Below are positions 1 through 8,479 of a stretch of DNA of 35,446 nt, in pieces. Numbering within the stretch: the first letter of the stretch is position 1; every line of letters begins with the position of its first letter. Where the stretch lies: NCBI GenBank assembly GCA_014859465.1, contig JACUUF010000001.1, forward strand, positions 222,719 through 258,164. The letters are read 5' to 3'. The stretch is from Methyloprofundus sp. (GTDB taxonomy: Bacteria > Pseudomonadota > Gammaproteobacteria > Methylococcales > Methylomonadaceae). The position numbers and the translations under genes are program-made. The notes beneath the pieces were generated by a model that was not told where the DNA came from, made no database searches, and saw nothing but the letters and a program-made list of their open reading frames with translations.

Positions 1-381
1 CCAAACACCCCTGTATGGAGTAGTGAACCTGTTGAATTTCAATTCGAGTGGAGAGGATACATCCTTGATGGAAAAACCGTGGGCCTTGCAAGGTATGATG
101 ATCGCGAGGAAGATACTCCAGATGATTTAATTAAGAAAGCCCTGCAGTGTATTGAAGAAATTCGAGCAAAAATTAACGAAAAGAAAGCCTTTAAGTCTAG
201 AGGGTATAGTATAGATATAGGTCTTATAAAAGATGACAAGAATCTTCACAAAATCAAGCTAATCGAAATAAATGATGGATGGGCTCTCGGTCTTTATAAG
301 ACAGATGACCTAAGAATGAATGATAAGACCTACGCTAAAATAATCTCAACAAGATGGTCTGAGCTATTAAGTGGCTCTTAA
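1..381 (+). CDS. ATP-grasp-like protein, 3' part (5' end outside window)
   Basis: The reading frame is open from base 1 and gives 126 residues before the TAA. The GTG at 79 is probably internal, because the residues before it fit the same domain. Seen: the early segment FEWRGYILDGKTVGLARYDD, then YSIDIGLI, then KLIEINDGWALGLY and a final RWSEL. This order (substrate-facing strand, 'Y..D.G', 'liEiND.W..GlY', 'RW..L') is the pattern of the C-terminal half of small ATP-grasp proteins of the DUF4343 type, where the E-x-N pair binds Mg-ATP. The substrate cannot be told. The gene converges on nrdA and shares a terminator hairpin with it. Family assignment is by pattern only and moderately sure. Confidence 0.6.
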   Translation, partial: PNTPVWSSEPVEFQFEWRGYILDGKTVGLARYDDREEDTPDDLIKKALQCIEEIRAKINEKKAFKSRGYSIDIGLIKDDKNLHKIKLIEINDGWALGLYKTDDLRMNDKTYAKIISTRWSELLSGS

Positions 382-422
382 TGCAGTCTTTTTATACAAA
401 AAATTAAATTATAGATAATAGA

Positions 423-443
423 AACCCCCTTTTAGAGGGGGTT
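423..443. terminator. Bidirectional terminator hairpin between the ATP-grasp gene and nrdA
   Basis: AACCCCC at 423-429 pairs with GGGGGTT at 437-443, with one more possible T-A pair inside. T-rich sequence follows on both strands, so it can end transcription of both convergent genes. Confidence 0.75.
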
Positions 444-479
444 CTTAGTTTTACTATACAATATTAATTATTGTGTTTC

Positions 480-2780
480 CTAAATTTTGCATCCGCCTTC
501 CCCGCAATCCAGATTTTCTTCCTCAATCTCCCCATCACTCGCACCATCACGAGTATTGTGATAATAAAGTGTTTTCAAGCCTAGCTTATAGGCGTAAAGA
601 AGATCTTGAAGCACTTGTTTTATAGGAAGTTTATCGTCCTCAAATTTGGCTGGGTCATAATTTGTATTAGCCGAGATAGCCTGATCAACAAACTTTTGCA
701 TAATACCAACGAGCTCCAAGTAACCCTTATTGTCTGGAATATCCCAAAGTAATTCATAGTTATTGCGAAGCTCTTTAACACCAGGTACAAGTTGTGCAAG
801 CAATCCATCTTTTGACGTTTTAACTGACTTTAGACCACGAGGAGGTTCGATTCCATTTGTTGAATTACTTATCTGAGAGGACGTTTCACAAGGCATTAAG
901 GCTGTTAAAGTCGAATTTCTCAACCCATGCTCTGCAATGTCTCTTCTTAAAGAATCCCAATCTAGCTTTAATTCAGGGCTAACGATTTCATCAAGGAATT
1001 CCTTATACGTGTCAATAGGAAGAAGACCTTGAGCATAAGACGTTTCGTTATACCATTCACAAGGGCCTTGCTCTTTAGCTAAGATGTTCGAAGCCTTGAG
1101 AAGGTAATACTGAATAGCCTCGAGAGTATCATGTGTCAACTGTTTGGCCGAACCATCTGAATACTTCACACCGTTTTTCGCAAGATAATAAGCGAAATTT
1201 GTAATACCGGCACCTAAAGAACGTCTAGCCTTAGCTGGAATTTCTGCAGCAAGGGTAGGGTAGTCCTGATAGTCAAGAAGTGCGTCCAGCGAGCGAACAA
1301 CAAGTTCAGAAAGCCCTTCAAGCTCGTCTAGTGATTCAATCACACCCAAATTGAACGCACTAAGCGTACATAGCGCAATTTCACCATCCTTATCATGTAA
1401 GTCGTTCAAAGGCTTAGTTGGAAGGGCGATCTCAAGACAAAGATTTGACTGGCGAACCGGTGCTTTTTTAGGGTTAAATGCACCATGAGTATTGCAGTGA
1501 TCAACATTTTGAATATAAATTCGGCCAGTCTGAGCTCTTTCTTGAGCGAGCGTCGTAAAGATATCAATGGCTTTAACAACCTTCTTTTTAATCGAGTCAT
1601 CCTGCTCATAAATCAAATATAGACGCTCAAATTCAACTTGATCAGCAAAGAATGCCTCATAAAGACCAGGTACGTCTGAAGGGCTAAATAAAGTGATATT
1701 CTCACCTTTCATCATTCGGGTATACATTAATTTATTGATCTGTACACCATAGTCCAAATGACGAACTCGATTCTCTTCAACGCCTCGATTATTTTTAAGA
1801 ACAAGCAAAGACTCCGCTTCGGCATGCCAAATAGGGTAGTAAACTGTCCCAGCACCCCCACGAACGCCACCTTGTGAGCAAGACTTGATCGCTGTTTGGA
1901 AATGCTTAATAAATGGAATAACACCCGTATGAAAAGCCTCACCACCTCGGATAGGACTTCCCAATGCGCGTAATTGACCAATATTGATCCCAATACCGGC
2001 ACGCTGAGAAATATACTTAACAGAAGCAGAAGCTGTCGCATTAATGGAGTCCAAAGAATCCCCGCATTCAATTAGTACGCAAGAGCTAAATTGTCTAGAA
2101 GGTGTTCTAACCCCTGACATGATTGGAGTAGGCAAAGAAAGCTTAAAAGTAGAAAGCGCATCATAAAAACGCTTGATTAACTCAAGTCTTTTTTCACCTG
2201 AATAACGCTTGCCAAATAAGCACATTGGGATCAATATATTTAAAAACTGAGGTGTTTCTTTTACAGCTGAATAACGACCAGTCGTTCTAGATGCCACGCG
2301 ATCCTGAACAAGATATTTCCCAATAAATTGCTGAGTACCAGAATAAGCAATATTCCAATCTCGATCATGATCTATGAAGCCGTCAATAATGTTGATTTCA
2401 TCATCAGTGTAATCTTCAAGTATTTCAGGATCGTAATAACCTCCCTTTGTTAACTTCTTAACATGATCCAATAGCGTTGGAGGGGTGATTGATCCATACA
2501 CCTGTTTTCTAACATGAAACATAGCTAGTCGTCCGGCATAATATTGATAGTCTGGACGACCAGGGCTAATCATATCAGCCGCAGACTTTATCTGGGCTTC
2601 ATGGATATCGGAAGTTGATATTCCATCAAAAAGCTGAACCCCGGATTTTAACTCAACCTCAGAGACCGAAACATCAAGATCTTTTGCACACCAAGCTAAG
2701 GCCTGGTGAAGCTTTTCTAAATTTATTGGTTCTAAGGTTCCATCACGCTTTTTAACCTTGAATTTCTGCACTTCAGTCAT
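480..2780 (-). CDS. nrdA: Ribonucleoside-diphosphate reductase, class Ia, large subunit
   Basis: Catalytic subunit that reduces ribonucleoside diphosphates to deoxy forms, normally with the radical-generating NrdB subunit. It has 766 residues, against 761 in E. coli, and aligns by eye with a constant offset of 9. An ATP-cone lies at about residues 6-95 (FKVKKRDGTLEPINLEKL). The active-site set is complete: C234, N446, C448, E450 and C471 match E. coli C225, N437, C439, E441 and C462. Y739-Y740 match the radical-transfer pair Y730-Y731. The tail ends C759-GEGG-C764-KI, the shuttle cysteine pair. The ATG at 2780 has AGGATAGAG upstream. No nrdB or glutaredoxin gene is adjacent; the next gene downstream runs the other way. 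It probably has its own promoter and adds dNTP capacity for plasmid replication (inference). Confidence 0.97.
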   Translation of the reverse strand: MTEVQKFKVKKRDGTLEPINLEKLHQALAWCAKDLDVSVSEVELKSGVQLFDGISTSDIHEAQIKSAADMISPGRPDYQYYAGRLAMFHVRKQVYGSITPPTLLDHVKKLTKGGYYDPEILEDYTDDEINIIDGFIDHDRDWNIAYSGTQQFIGKYLVQDRVASRTTGRYSAVKETPQFLNILIPMCLFGKRYSGEKRLELIKRFYDALSTFKLSLPTPIMSGVRTPSRQFSSCVLIECGDSLDSINATASASVKYISQRAGIGINIGQLRALGSPIRGGEAFHTGVIPFIKHFQTAIKSCSQGGVRGGAGTVYYPIWHAEAESLLVLKNNRGVEENRVRHLDYGVQINKLMYTRMMKGENITLFSPSDVPGLYEAFFADQVEFERLYLIYEQDDSIKKKVVKAIDIFTTLAQERAQTGRIYIQNVDHCNTHGAFNPKKAPVRQSNLCLEIALPTKPLNDLHDKDGEIALCTLSAFNLGVIESLDELEGLSELVVRSLDALLDYQDYPTLAAEIPAKARRSLGAGITNFAYYLAKNGVKYSDGSAKQLTHDTLEAIQYYLLKASNILAKEQGPCEWYNETSYAQGLLPIDTYKEFLDEIVSPELKLDWDSLRRDIAEHGLRNSTLTALMPCETSSQISNSTNGIEPPRGLKSVKTSKDGLLAQLVPGVKELRNNYELLWDIPDNKGYLELVGIMQKFVDQAISANTNYDPAKFEDDKLPIKQVLQDLLYAYKLGLKTLYYHNTRDGASDGEIEEENLDCGEGGCKI

Positions 2781-2826
2781 AACGATCTCTATCCTATATT
2801 AATTGCTTTTTTAAATATGGATATAC

Positions 2827-2854
2827 ATTATATAGTATTTTAGTGTGTCTGTAA
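2827..2854 (-). promoter_or_regulatory. Probable nrdA promoter
   Basis: On the minus strand TATAAT (2832-2827) is followed by GTATATCC. A weak -35, TTACAG (2854-2849), lies 16 bp upstream. The TATAATGTATAT string recurs at other promoters in this window. Confidence 0.5.
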
Positions 2855-2863
2855 TAAATTTTA

Positions 2864-2892
2864 CAAAAAAAAGACCCACATATAGTGAGTCT
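2864..2892 (-). terminator. Intrinsic terminator of the dotM-dotL operon
   Basis: Read on the minus strand, AGACTCAC (2892-2885) pairs with GTGGGTCT (2879-2872) across a 5-base loop, with one G-U pair, and runs straight into a row of T. It lies 37 bases past the dotL stop. Confidence 0.8.
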
Positions 2893-2928
2893 GAAAATGA
2901 ACTCAATCAAGAGTCCGGAGGATAGGTG

Positions 2929-5900
2929 TTAGCCGCTTAATAAACTATCAACAAGATCATCTGCCGCTTTAAATACTTTCTTCTTGTCAACTTCATCAAC
3001 TTTAACAGGGGAGGGTTCAGCGTAAGCGCCTACTTTCTCAACCGTCTTACCAATGAAGTTATCAACCACTTCTTCAGATTCCTCTTGATCTCTACCAGCT
3101 ACCTTACGCTCAGCATCAATCATGGTTTCTCGAACGCCGTCCTTTAAGTGAGGATAATCCTCAATTGCCTCAGCACCTTGTTCAGAGCCGTTAATAGCCT
3201 TAAATACCTCTTTACGTTTAAAATCTCGATACTCTTTAGAGTTTAGAATCTCTTTATCGATCTTAAAATCTCCAGCCTCTGGCGCTAAGTTTAAACGCCT
3301 TGCTAAAGACTTCTTCTTCCTCATGGCTTCTAAAGGATTTTCTTTTTCAATATCTAGAGGCTCTACACTGTTAAGTGCGGAATCCTTTTCACCAGATTCT
3401 TCCATATCATCCAGATTATCAATACTTCCAATCGCTAAGCTAAACATGTCTTTGATAGATAAAACCATGCAGGTTGCTAAATCATTTTTTGAAAACTTAG
3501 CACTTGATCCAGAGACCTCGTTAATAGCCTTAAATATCTCTACCTGCTTAGATTTCAGAGGGACGATCGGTTTAACACCCTGTTCTTCGATAATGCTATT
3601 AATATTGCTCGCAATTCTTTTTACATCACCATAGAGTTTAGACAGCTCAGTCTTGTCAGGCGGACTAATGCCTAACCGTTCATTAATCCTAATTTGATGA
3701 TGATCTTCTAAAGGTGGTGCCGCATAAAAAGAACGACCACGAACAATGTCTCCATTAAAGAAGGCGTGAAACTCACCCTCAATTTGCGACTGTAAATCAC
3801 GAATATTTAGTCGAGAAACAGAGGAGGTGCTTATGTTTTGATCTTCTTTATAAGAAAGACCCAGATTCTGATCCATGCTATATCGATCAAGCTTTGAAAT
3901 CGAACCTTCTGCCGCAATATTTTTAAACAATTGCCAAGTATCTTCCGAATCCTCCATTTTCATAGCTAGCTTAACTTTTGTGTTAGCTACAATCTGCTTC
4001 GCCCCTTTTTCATCGCCCCCTTTGATACCACCAAAATCCTGAGAGGCGACAACAGCTGAAATACCCAAGCCACGACCCTGCGTCAGAACCTCGGCATAGC
4101 CTGGTGTTGGAATGGCTGCATATTCATCTGTAATAGAGAAGAAGGGTGTAGGGGAGTCAACCGGCAAGGCACCAAGTACATCGGCAATTTCACCAACTAA
4201 CTTATCACCCAGACCAACAGCACAAGAGTTACGAACCGCTGAAAGGGTAATTTGACCAACAGACTTTAATTGCTCCGGTGCCATCTCAAGGGCTGGCAAG
4301 ATAACCACGAGTATTCGACGATTGCGAATAACATCAAACATGTCAATTTCACCAAAATCATTCAAGTAAATATGACCGTAAGTATCCGTCAAGTTGGCCA
4401 TTGCTAGTGAGAAGTATGAAATTGCATAACCAAATTGCTCTTGGAATGCCTTCTGTTTATCAACCTCTTGCTCAGGTCCCGCCCAGTTAGCCGATCTTAA
4501 GAACCCTTGGACAGCAGCACGAGTTGCTGGAGAAAGCCTGGGGTCCATACCTAGCTCAACATATTTGCTCGCATTCATGTGCTCTCGAACAGTGTTGATA
4601 GACAATTCAATCTCACCGGTATCTCGAAGCTCTACAAGCCCTCTCATTAAAGCGATAATACAAGACTGGGCTTTGTTAGCGAATACGGCGTTTGAACCTT
4701 CAGCAGGTGGGATAAGAGCCACTAAAAGCTGAGAAAGTGCATCAGACGAGCCTTGGGCAAAAGGGTTATTCGTATTCGCAACTTTTCTAGGGTGTCTTGG
4801 GTTCTTATTCTTCTGCTGCATCGAGTAAGACATTGCACCAAAATCATGATCTCGACCAAGGTAGCGACACATATTGTAAATCTGACCAACAAGTTTTGGG
4901 GCACCCTTTGGATCGATGTAGAAGAAGCCAGACCCCATAGCCAAGGCGTTATAGGCGATAGAAACCAGTGTTTCTGTATTGTGTGTCAGAACATAATCCC
5001 CGGCCATAAACAATGAACGAGGATTATCGACCTTAATACATTGAGTGTATTCTTTTCTTTCTAATCGCTTAACGGAAGCAATTTTAATCCCTTTGGATTT
5101 ATCTAAGAAATGCCCCGTTTTATCAAACTGTTTACTACTGAATAAAAGTTCTATATGTTGCATATCAAATAGTACAACGTGATGCCCAGGCGCATTTGAC
5201 TCATATTTGACATGGGCCAGGCCACCTAATGACCAGATTAACCTTTGAAAATCACAAGCCATGCCTTTGCTAAAGAAGTAGGCCTTCCCCTTCTTTTCTT
5301 CTCTAGATATTACACCAGAGCACGAGATTAAACCTCTTGCCAGAGAGATGCGATCAGAAACTGACCATGATTCAAAATTGGTTGAAATCCTTCTTTCTAA
5401 ATAGCCTCGACCATTATTGATCTTTTCAAAAAAGACCTTCTCGCCTGATTCGAGATCATTATCGTCAATAACACCCATTAAGCAATGACCGATGCTTTCA
5501 ATATTTAAACCCATGTCACGCTGAGAGCTGTAAGCTGGTAAGCCAAACGGAAGATGATATTCATCTGCACCGTGCGTAACATTTAATACATTAAACAGCT
5601 CATAGGTATCGACAATTGTTTTTCTATTGTTGTGCACAACCTCCCAAAGATGCGAGCCAGAAGACTTAATCTCTCGACCATCTTCAAGGGATAACAGGTA
5701 AATAACCTCTTTTTCTTGAGGATACACTCCAGTCACTAAAGTGGGATTCCCATCCGGACCAATTAATTGATCGCCTATCTGAATGTCAGCCATAAGCTTA
5801 TGACCAGAAGGGGTTCTTAATGGTGTATCCAAAGTTAAAGCTTTACCTGAGCCGGTTGTACCAAAAATTAAAATATGCGTTAGAACATCACCAGCCTTAA

Positions 5901-6285
5901 GCCAAAGCTCCTTCATCCCCTTTTCAATCATGGTATTGCCAAGATAGAAGATTCCCGCCGCTTTAAAGTATTTAACTCGACCTGGGATAGGGTCGGAATA
6001 ATCCAATCCCTTGATGGTGGCTGGCAGTCTAAAAGGAAGTTTATTCCATTTCTTTGGCCCTGTCCTATGGATATAAATCCCCCAAGCAAACAAAGTCAAG
6101 AGAGGAGAAAGGGTAGGGACGTAATACATTGAGGCCGCTAAAAGACCAATAGCTATAGTTAAAATTAAACGATCTTCTAAAGTATCCAGGATTTGCTGGT
6201 GAAAAGGCCTAACATCACGATAAGTCTTGGATTCATGCATGAGTTGATCATCGTCAACCCCTCTAAATATCCGTCTCTCAGCCAT
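2929..6285 (-). CDS. dotL: DotL/IcmO (TrbC)-type IV coupling ATPase, interrupted by an intein
   Basis: Inner-membrane coupling ATPase that recruits substrate, here presumably relaxase-bound DNA, to an I-type secretion system. The precursor has 1118 residues; removing the intein (149-436) leaves 830, close to DotL (about 780) and TrbC (about 760). Two membrane segments lie at about 40-72. The P-loop is split: FGTTGSGK ends at K148 and resumes with T437, so splicing restores GTTGSGKT. Walker B is FFSITDE (715-721), and ASQDFGG follows at 747-753. The tail after about 830 is long, charged and probably flexible; in Legionella DotL this part binds DotN and IcmSW. ATG 6285 has AGGAG upstream, inside the end of dotM, and only 3 bases separate the genes. 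Unspliced protein has no complete nucleotide site, so activity should need splicing. The family call is strong; the plasmid-transfer role comes from context. Confidence 0.93.
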   Translation of the reverse strand: MAERRIFRGVDDDQLMHESKTYRDVRPFHQQILDTLEDRLILTIAIGLLAASMYYVPTLSPLLTLFAWGIYIHRTGPKKWNKLPFRLPATIKGLDYSDPIPGRVKYFKAAGIFYLGNTMIEKGMKELWLKAGDVLTHILIFGTTGSGKALTLDTPLRTPSGHKLMADIQIGDQLIGPDGNPTLVTGVYPQEKEVIYLLSLEDGREIKSSGSHLWEVVHNNRKTIVDTYELFNVLNVTHGADEYHLPFGLPAYSSQRDMGLNIESIGHCLMGVIDDNDLESGEKVFFEKINNGRGYLERRISTNFESWSVSDRISLARGLISCSGVISREEKKGKAYFFSKGMACDFQRLIWSLGGLAHVKYESNAPGHHVVLFDMQHIELLFSSKQFDKTGHFLDKSKGIKIASVKRLERKEYTQCIKVDNPRSLFMAGDYVLTHNTETLVSIAYNALAMGSGFFYIDPKGAPKLVGQIYNMCRYLGRDHDFGAMSYSMQQKNKNPRHPRKVANTNNPFAQGSSDALSQLLVALIPPAEGSNAVFANKAQSCIIALMRGLVELRDTGEIELSINTVREHMNASKYVELGMDPRLSPATRAAVQGFLRSANWAGPEQEVDKQKAFQEQFGYAISYFSLAMANLTDTYGHIYLNDFGEIDMFDVIRNRRILVVILPALEMAPEQLKSVGQITLSAVRNSCAVGLGDKLVGEIADVLGALPVDSPTPFFSITDEYAAIPTPGYAEVLTQGRGLGISAVVASQDFGGIKGGDEKGAKQIVANTKVKLAMKMEDSEDTWQLFKNIAAEGSISKLDRYSMDQNLGLSYKEDQNISTSSVSRLNIRDLQSQIEGEFHAFFNGDIVRGRSFYAAPPLEDHHQIRINERLGISPPDKTELSKLYGDVKRIASNINSIIEEQGVKPIVPLKSKQVEIFKAINEVSGSSAKFSKNDLATCMVLSIKDMFSLAIGSIDNLDDMEESGEKDSALNSVEPLDIEKENPLEAMRKKKSLARRLNLAPEAGDFKIDKEILNSKEYRDFKRKEVFKAINGSEQGAEAIEDYPHLKDGVRETMIDAERKVAGRDQEESEEVVDNFIGKTVEKVGAYAEPSPVKVDEVDKKKVFKAADDLVDSLLSG
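4978..5841 (-). mobile_element. Intein in the DotL P-loop, class 3 signature, with degenerate LAGLIDADG domain
   Basis: An in-frame protein-splicing element of 288 residues (precursor A149 to N436). Block A starts with Ala instead of Cys or Ser (ALTLDTPLRTPSGHKLMADI). Block B is SSGSHLW, with H212 and W214. Block F is QCIKVDNPRSLFMAGDY, with C416. Block G is YVLTHN, with T434, H435 and N436, and the +1 residue is T437. Known of class 3 inteins: they lack a nucleophile at position 1 and instead use Trp in block B, Cys in block F and Thr in block G; all three are present at the expected places. The middle carries LMGVIDDND (269-277) and ARGLISCSG (316-324), two LAGLIDADG-like motifs whose metal-binding acids are replaced by N and S, so the endonuclease is probably dead. 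The splice sites leave an uninterrupted GTTGSGKT in the host protein. Confidence 0.93.
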
Positions 6286-6288
6286 CTA

Positions 6289-7635
6289 CTAAGCTCTCCT
6301 GTACTTATCAGTCGTTTTTTTCTTTTCTTCTTTTCGAAGCTCTTCTTCTTTTGCTTGAGCGGACTGATTTTTCACTTTGGGATGCTTATACCAGCCTGTA
6401 TCTGATAGGTACCAATCAATATGTTTTAGTGCATTTTCTGCCGTTAAAGAGGAGTCACTAATAGTTTGACCAAAGGTGTTCTCAGTCACATAATGAGACC
6501 AAGCACCTAGAGCCGAAACCCAAGCTGTATTTCCACCGGCTTGATTTAAACAGTCAAACAAAAGTGTTTCAGTTGGCCTTAGCCAGATGAACTTAGATGC
6601 TTCCAACACGCCTTTATCTCTAGCCGCACTAATTAACGCAATCATCCAAGGATAATAAAAACTACCATGCAGATTGTTTATTCGCTTTATATGAGACTGG
6701 TCTTTGTACTTCACGAAAAGATCGAGTGCGCCTTCGGAGTTAATTTTATAGTCCTCAGATAACTGCAAATCCTCCTTCCAGCTACCTTCAATAAAGGAGG
6801 CACTCATTTGGTTAAATAAGTTCAGCGCTTCATTCTTTGACTTTTTGCCACCCGCACTAAATGCCATTAAAGCAGCCACCATTCCCTGATGGTAGTCCGG
6901 CATAGCTAAAAACCCTTCTTCATCAATAGGAACATCCCATCCTCTTGAGTACTGAGCCTTTATCAAGTCAAGACCTTTATCCCAGTCAAGGTGAACGCCT
7001 TCATAATTGGGGTCATCCTGATTGACAATTAAATCACTATGTTCATTATATAAGCCTGTCTTCTTGTCAATAAGCATGTCATACGGAACAACATCCTTGT
7101 TCTCAAAGAGCAAGAGATCATGCTTGGCCGCCCATTGAATAGGTAGTCTTGGAGTCGCCCACCCACCCGTATCGTAAGGCTCGTCAAGAATGCTTTTCTT
7201 TCTATTGGCAATAGGTGCAAGCCAAGGAAACATCTTTGCGTTATGCTTAAGAAGGGTGTCCATATTGTAGTTATGAATTAGCTTTTCAGAGATACCTGTA
7301 TTTATCCAATGCTTATAGCCAAGCCAAAGTGTAATAAAGAAAAAAGGAACCGCATAAAAAAGTGAGAGCGAATGCAGATAAGCATAAGATTCTGAAACTG
7401 TTAGGTACTCAGGATATTCAATTGAACTTATTTCTGCAAAAGTTTGATCATAGAGATAGGGGATAAACTGAAAAGGCCACGCCAGGTAGTAGGCCATTGT
7501 AAACATAGTTATGGCGAAAAATTCCGAATTTGAGCTAATAAAATAAACAAGCCCAATCAAAAGAATGGCTGCTACTACAATATAGAGTACTATATCCATT
7601 CCATTTGAGTCTCCTCCCGGGTATTGCTGTGGCAT
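6289..7635 (-). CDS. dotM: DotM/IcmP (TrbA)-like coupling-complex membrane protein
   Basis: Partner of DotL in the coupling complex of Dot/Icm and IncI transfer systems. It has 448 residues, somewhat longer than Legionella DotM (about 376). Three hydrophobic segments are seen at about 13-33, 39-60 and 85-106, then a soluble domain. Family-like stretches are ALMAFSAGGKKSKNEALNLF, SGVLEASKFIWLRP-like (GVLEASKFIWLRPTETLLFD) and NQAGGNTAWVSALGAWSHY. These match the DotM pattern of a Leu-rich helix with a basic loop, then 'gvL.sa.FiWLkP', then 'N..G..ta....a...H'. Start ATG 7635 has GGAG 9 bases upstream. It lies directly before dotL, the same dotM-dotL neighbourhood as elsewhere. The C-terminal 30 residues are unusually Lys/Glu rich. 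Confidence 0.85.
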   Translation of the reverse strand: MPQQYPGGDSNGMDIVLYIVVAAILLIGLVYFISSNSEFFAITMFTMAYYLAWPFQFIPYLYDQTFAEISSIEYPEYLTVSESYAYLHSLSLFYAVPFFFITLWLGYKHWINTGISEKLIHNYNMDTLLKHNAKMFPWLAPIANRKKSILDEPYDTGGWATPRLPIQWAAKHDLLLFENKDVVPYDMLIDKKTGLYNEHSDLIVNQDDPNYEGVHLDWDKGLDLIKAQYSRGWDVPIDEEGFLAMPDYHQGMVAALMAFSAGGKKSKNEALNLFNQMSASFIEGSWKEDLQLSEDYKINSEGALDLFVKYKDQSHIKRINNLHGSFYYPWMIALISAARDKGVLEASKFIWLRPTETLLFDCLNQAGGNTAWVSALGAWSHYVTENTFGQTISDSSLTAENALKHIDWYLSDTGWYKHPKVKNQSAQAKEEELRKEEKKKTTDKYRRA

Positions 7636-7638
7636 AAC

Positions 7639-8454
7639 TTATATCTCCATGACTGATGACAGATACTGGTCATCGTATCGATTAAATTTACTCATGATTA
7701 AATAAATAAGAGGACTGTTTTCATGCTCGATAAGCACGTCCTTATCAGGTAAAACACTATTTAACTCTTTATTCCCTTTCACCACTTCAATTACGACTGA
7801 TCTTGCATGCCTGATAGCGCTTTCAAACAAAGGGGTTGAAACCCTTATATCAAGAGAAAAAATAACCAGCGACTCGTCTGAAATTAAGCTTGAACAACCA
7901 ATTGTTTTCTTTATAAAGTCTAGCCGCTTCTCTAATACCTTTTTTCCTAAAATAAAATAAAAGTCTTCTTCTGCAAGATCTTCTCCGATAAATAAATCAC
8001 GAGCCTTTGGCGGTATATCATTATTTAAAAAACCAACAAGAAGCTCGGAAATCTTTACATAAAGCCCCATAAGAGCTACTTTTACAGTTAAAGACTCATC
8101 AACAGGAAGAAGTTCAACAACAGACTTCACTCTAGGTACCTGTGATACAAAAGAGATAAGATGCTTGAAAAGTGAATCTAACTCTACATTAGGGACGTCC
8201 ATAGGAAGGATAGTGCTAACCTTAAAGGCAACATTATTGATCGATTCTTCGTAATCTTTGCTGGATCTTATCTCCCCATACTGGGAAAACTGATGACGCT
8301 TAATCAGTTCGACAATGTATTTCTGTCTTTCAAGTTGAGCATTAAGAAGTTTTGAGGTTCTAACTTTCGGGGAGTTAAAGCTTAACTTCTCAACGAGATT
8401 GTTAAGCTTTTTAAGTTGATCAAGATATTGTTCCATAAATAAAGAGTTTTTCAA
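7639..8454 (-). CDS. Unknown protein in the dotM-dotL operon
   Basis: I do not recognise this 271-residue protein. It has no signal peptide or clear membrane segment and looks mostly helical, with a coiled-coil-like N terminus (QYLDQLKKLNNLVEKLSF) and a Val/Leu-rich middle (around LISFVSQVPRVKSVVELLPV). The longest frame begins at TTG 8454; ATG 8436 (MEQYLDQ) is the other choice, and neither has a strong ribosome site (GAG lies before the TTG). The stop sits 3 bases before dotM, so it is almost surely co-transcribed with the coupling genes. A cytoplasmic part of the coupling complex is a reasonable guess, but nothing in the sequence shows it. Confidence 0.7.
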   Translation of the reverse strand: MKNSLFMEQYLDQLKKLNNLVEKLSFNSPKVRTSKLLNAQLERQKYIVELIKRHQFSQYGEIRSSKDYEESINNVAFKVSTILPMDVPNVELDSLFKHLISFVSQVPRVKSVVELLPVDESLTVKVALMGLYVKISELLVGFLNNDIPPKARDLFIGEDLAEEDFYFILGKKVLEKRLDFIKKTIGCSSLISDESLVIFSLDIRVSTPLFESAIRHARSVVIEVVKGNKELNSVLPDKDVLIEHENSPLIYLIMSKFNRYDDQYLSSVMEI

Positions 8455-8479
8455 AAAAGTCTCGGTTCATTAAGCTTAA

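Noticed and set aside
2810-2870. Possible NrdR box before nrdA
   Set aside because: The sequence around ACTATATAATGTAT only partly fits ACACWATATNTWGTGT and lacks a second matching half, so I did not call it.
4753-5016. 87-residue plus-strand frame opposite the dotL/intein junction
   Set aside because: It lies antisense to conserved coupling ATPase codons, has no ribosome site and no recognisable features; it is a shadow of the real gene.
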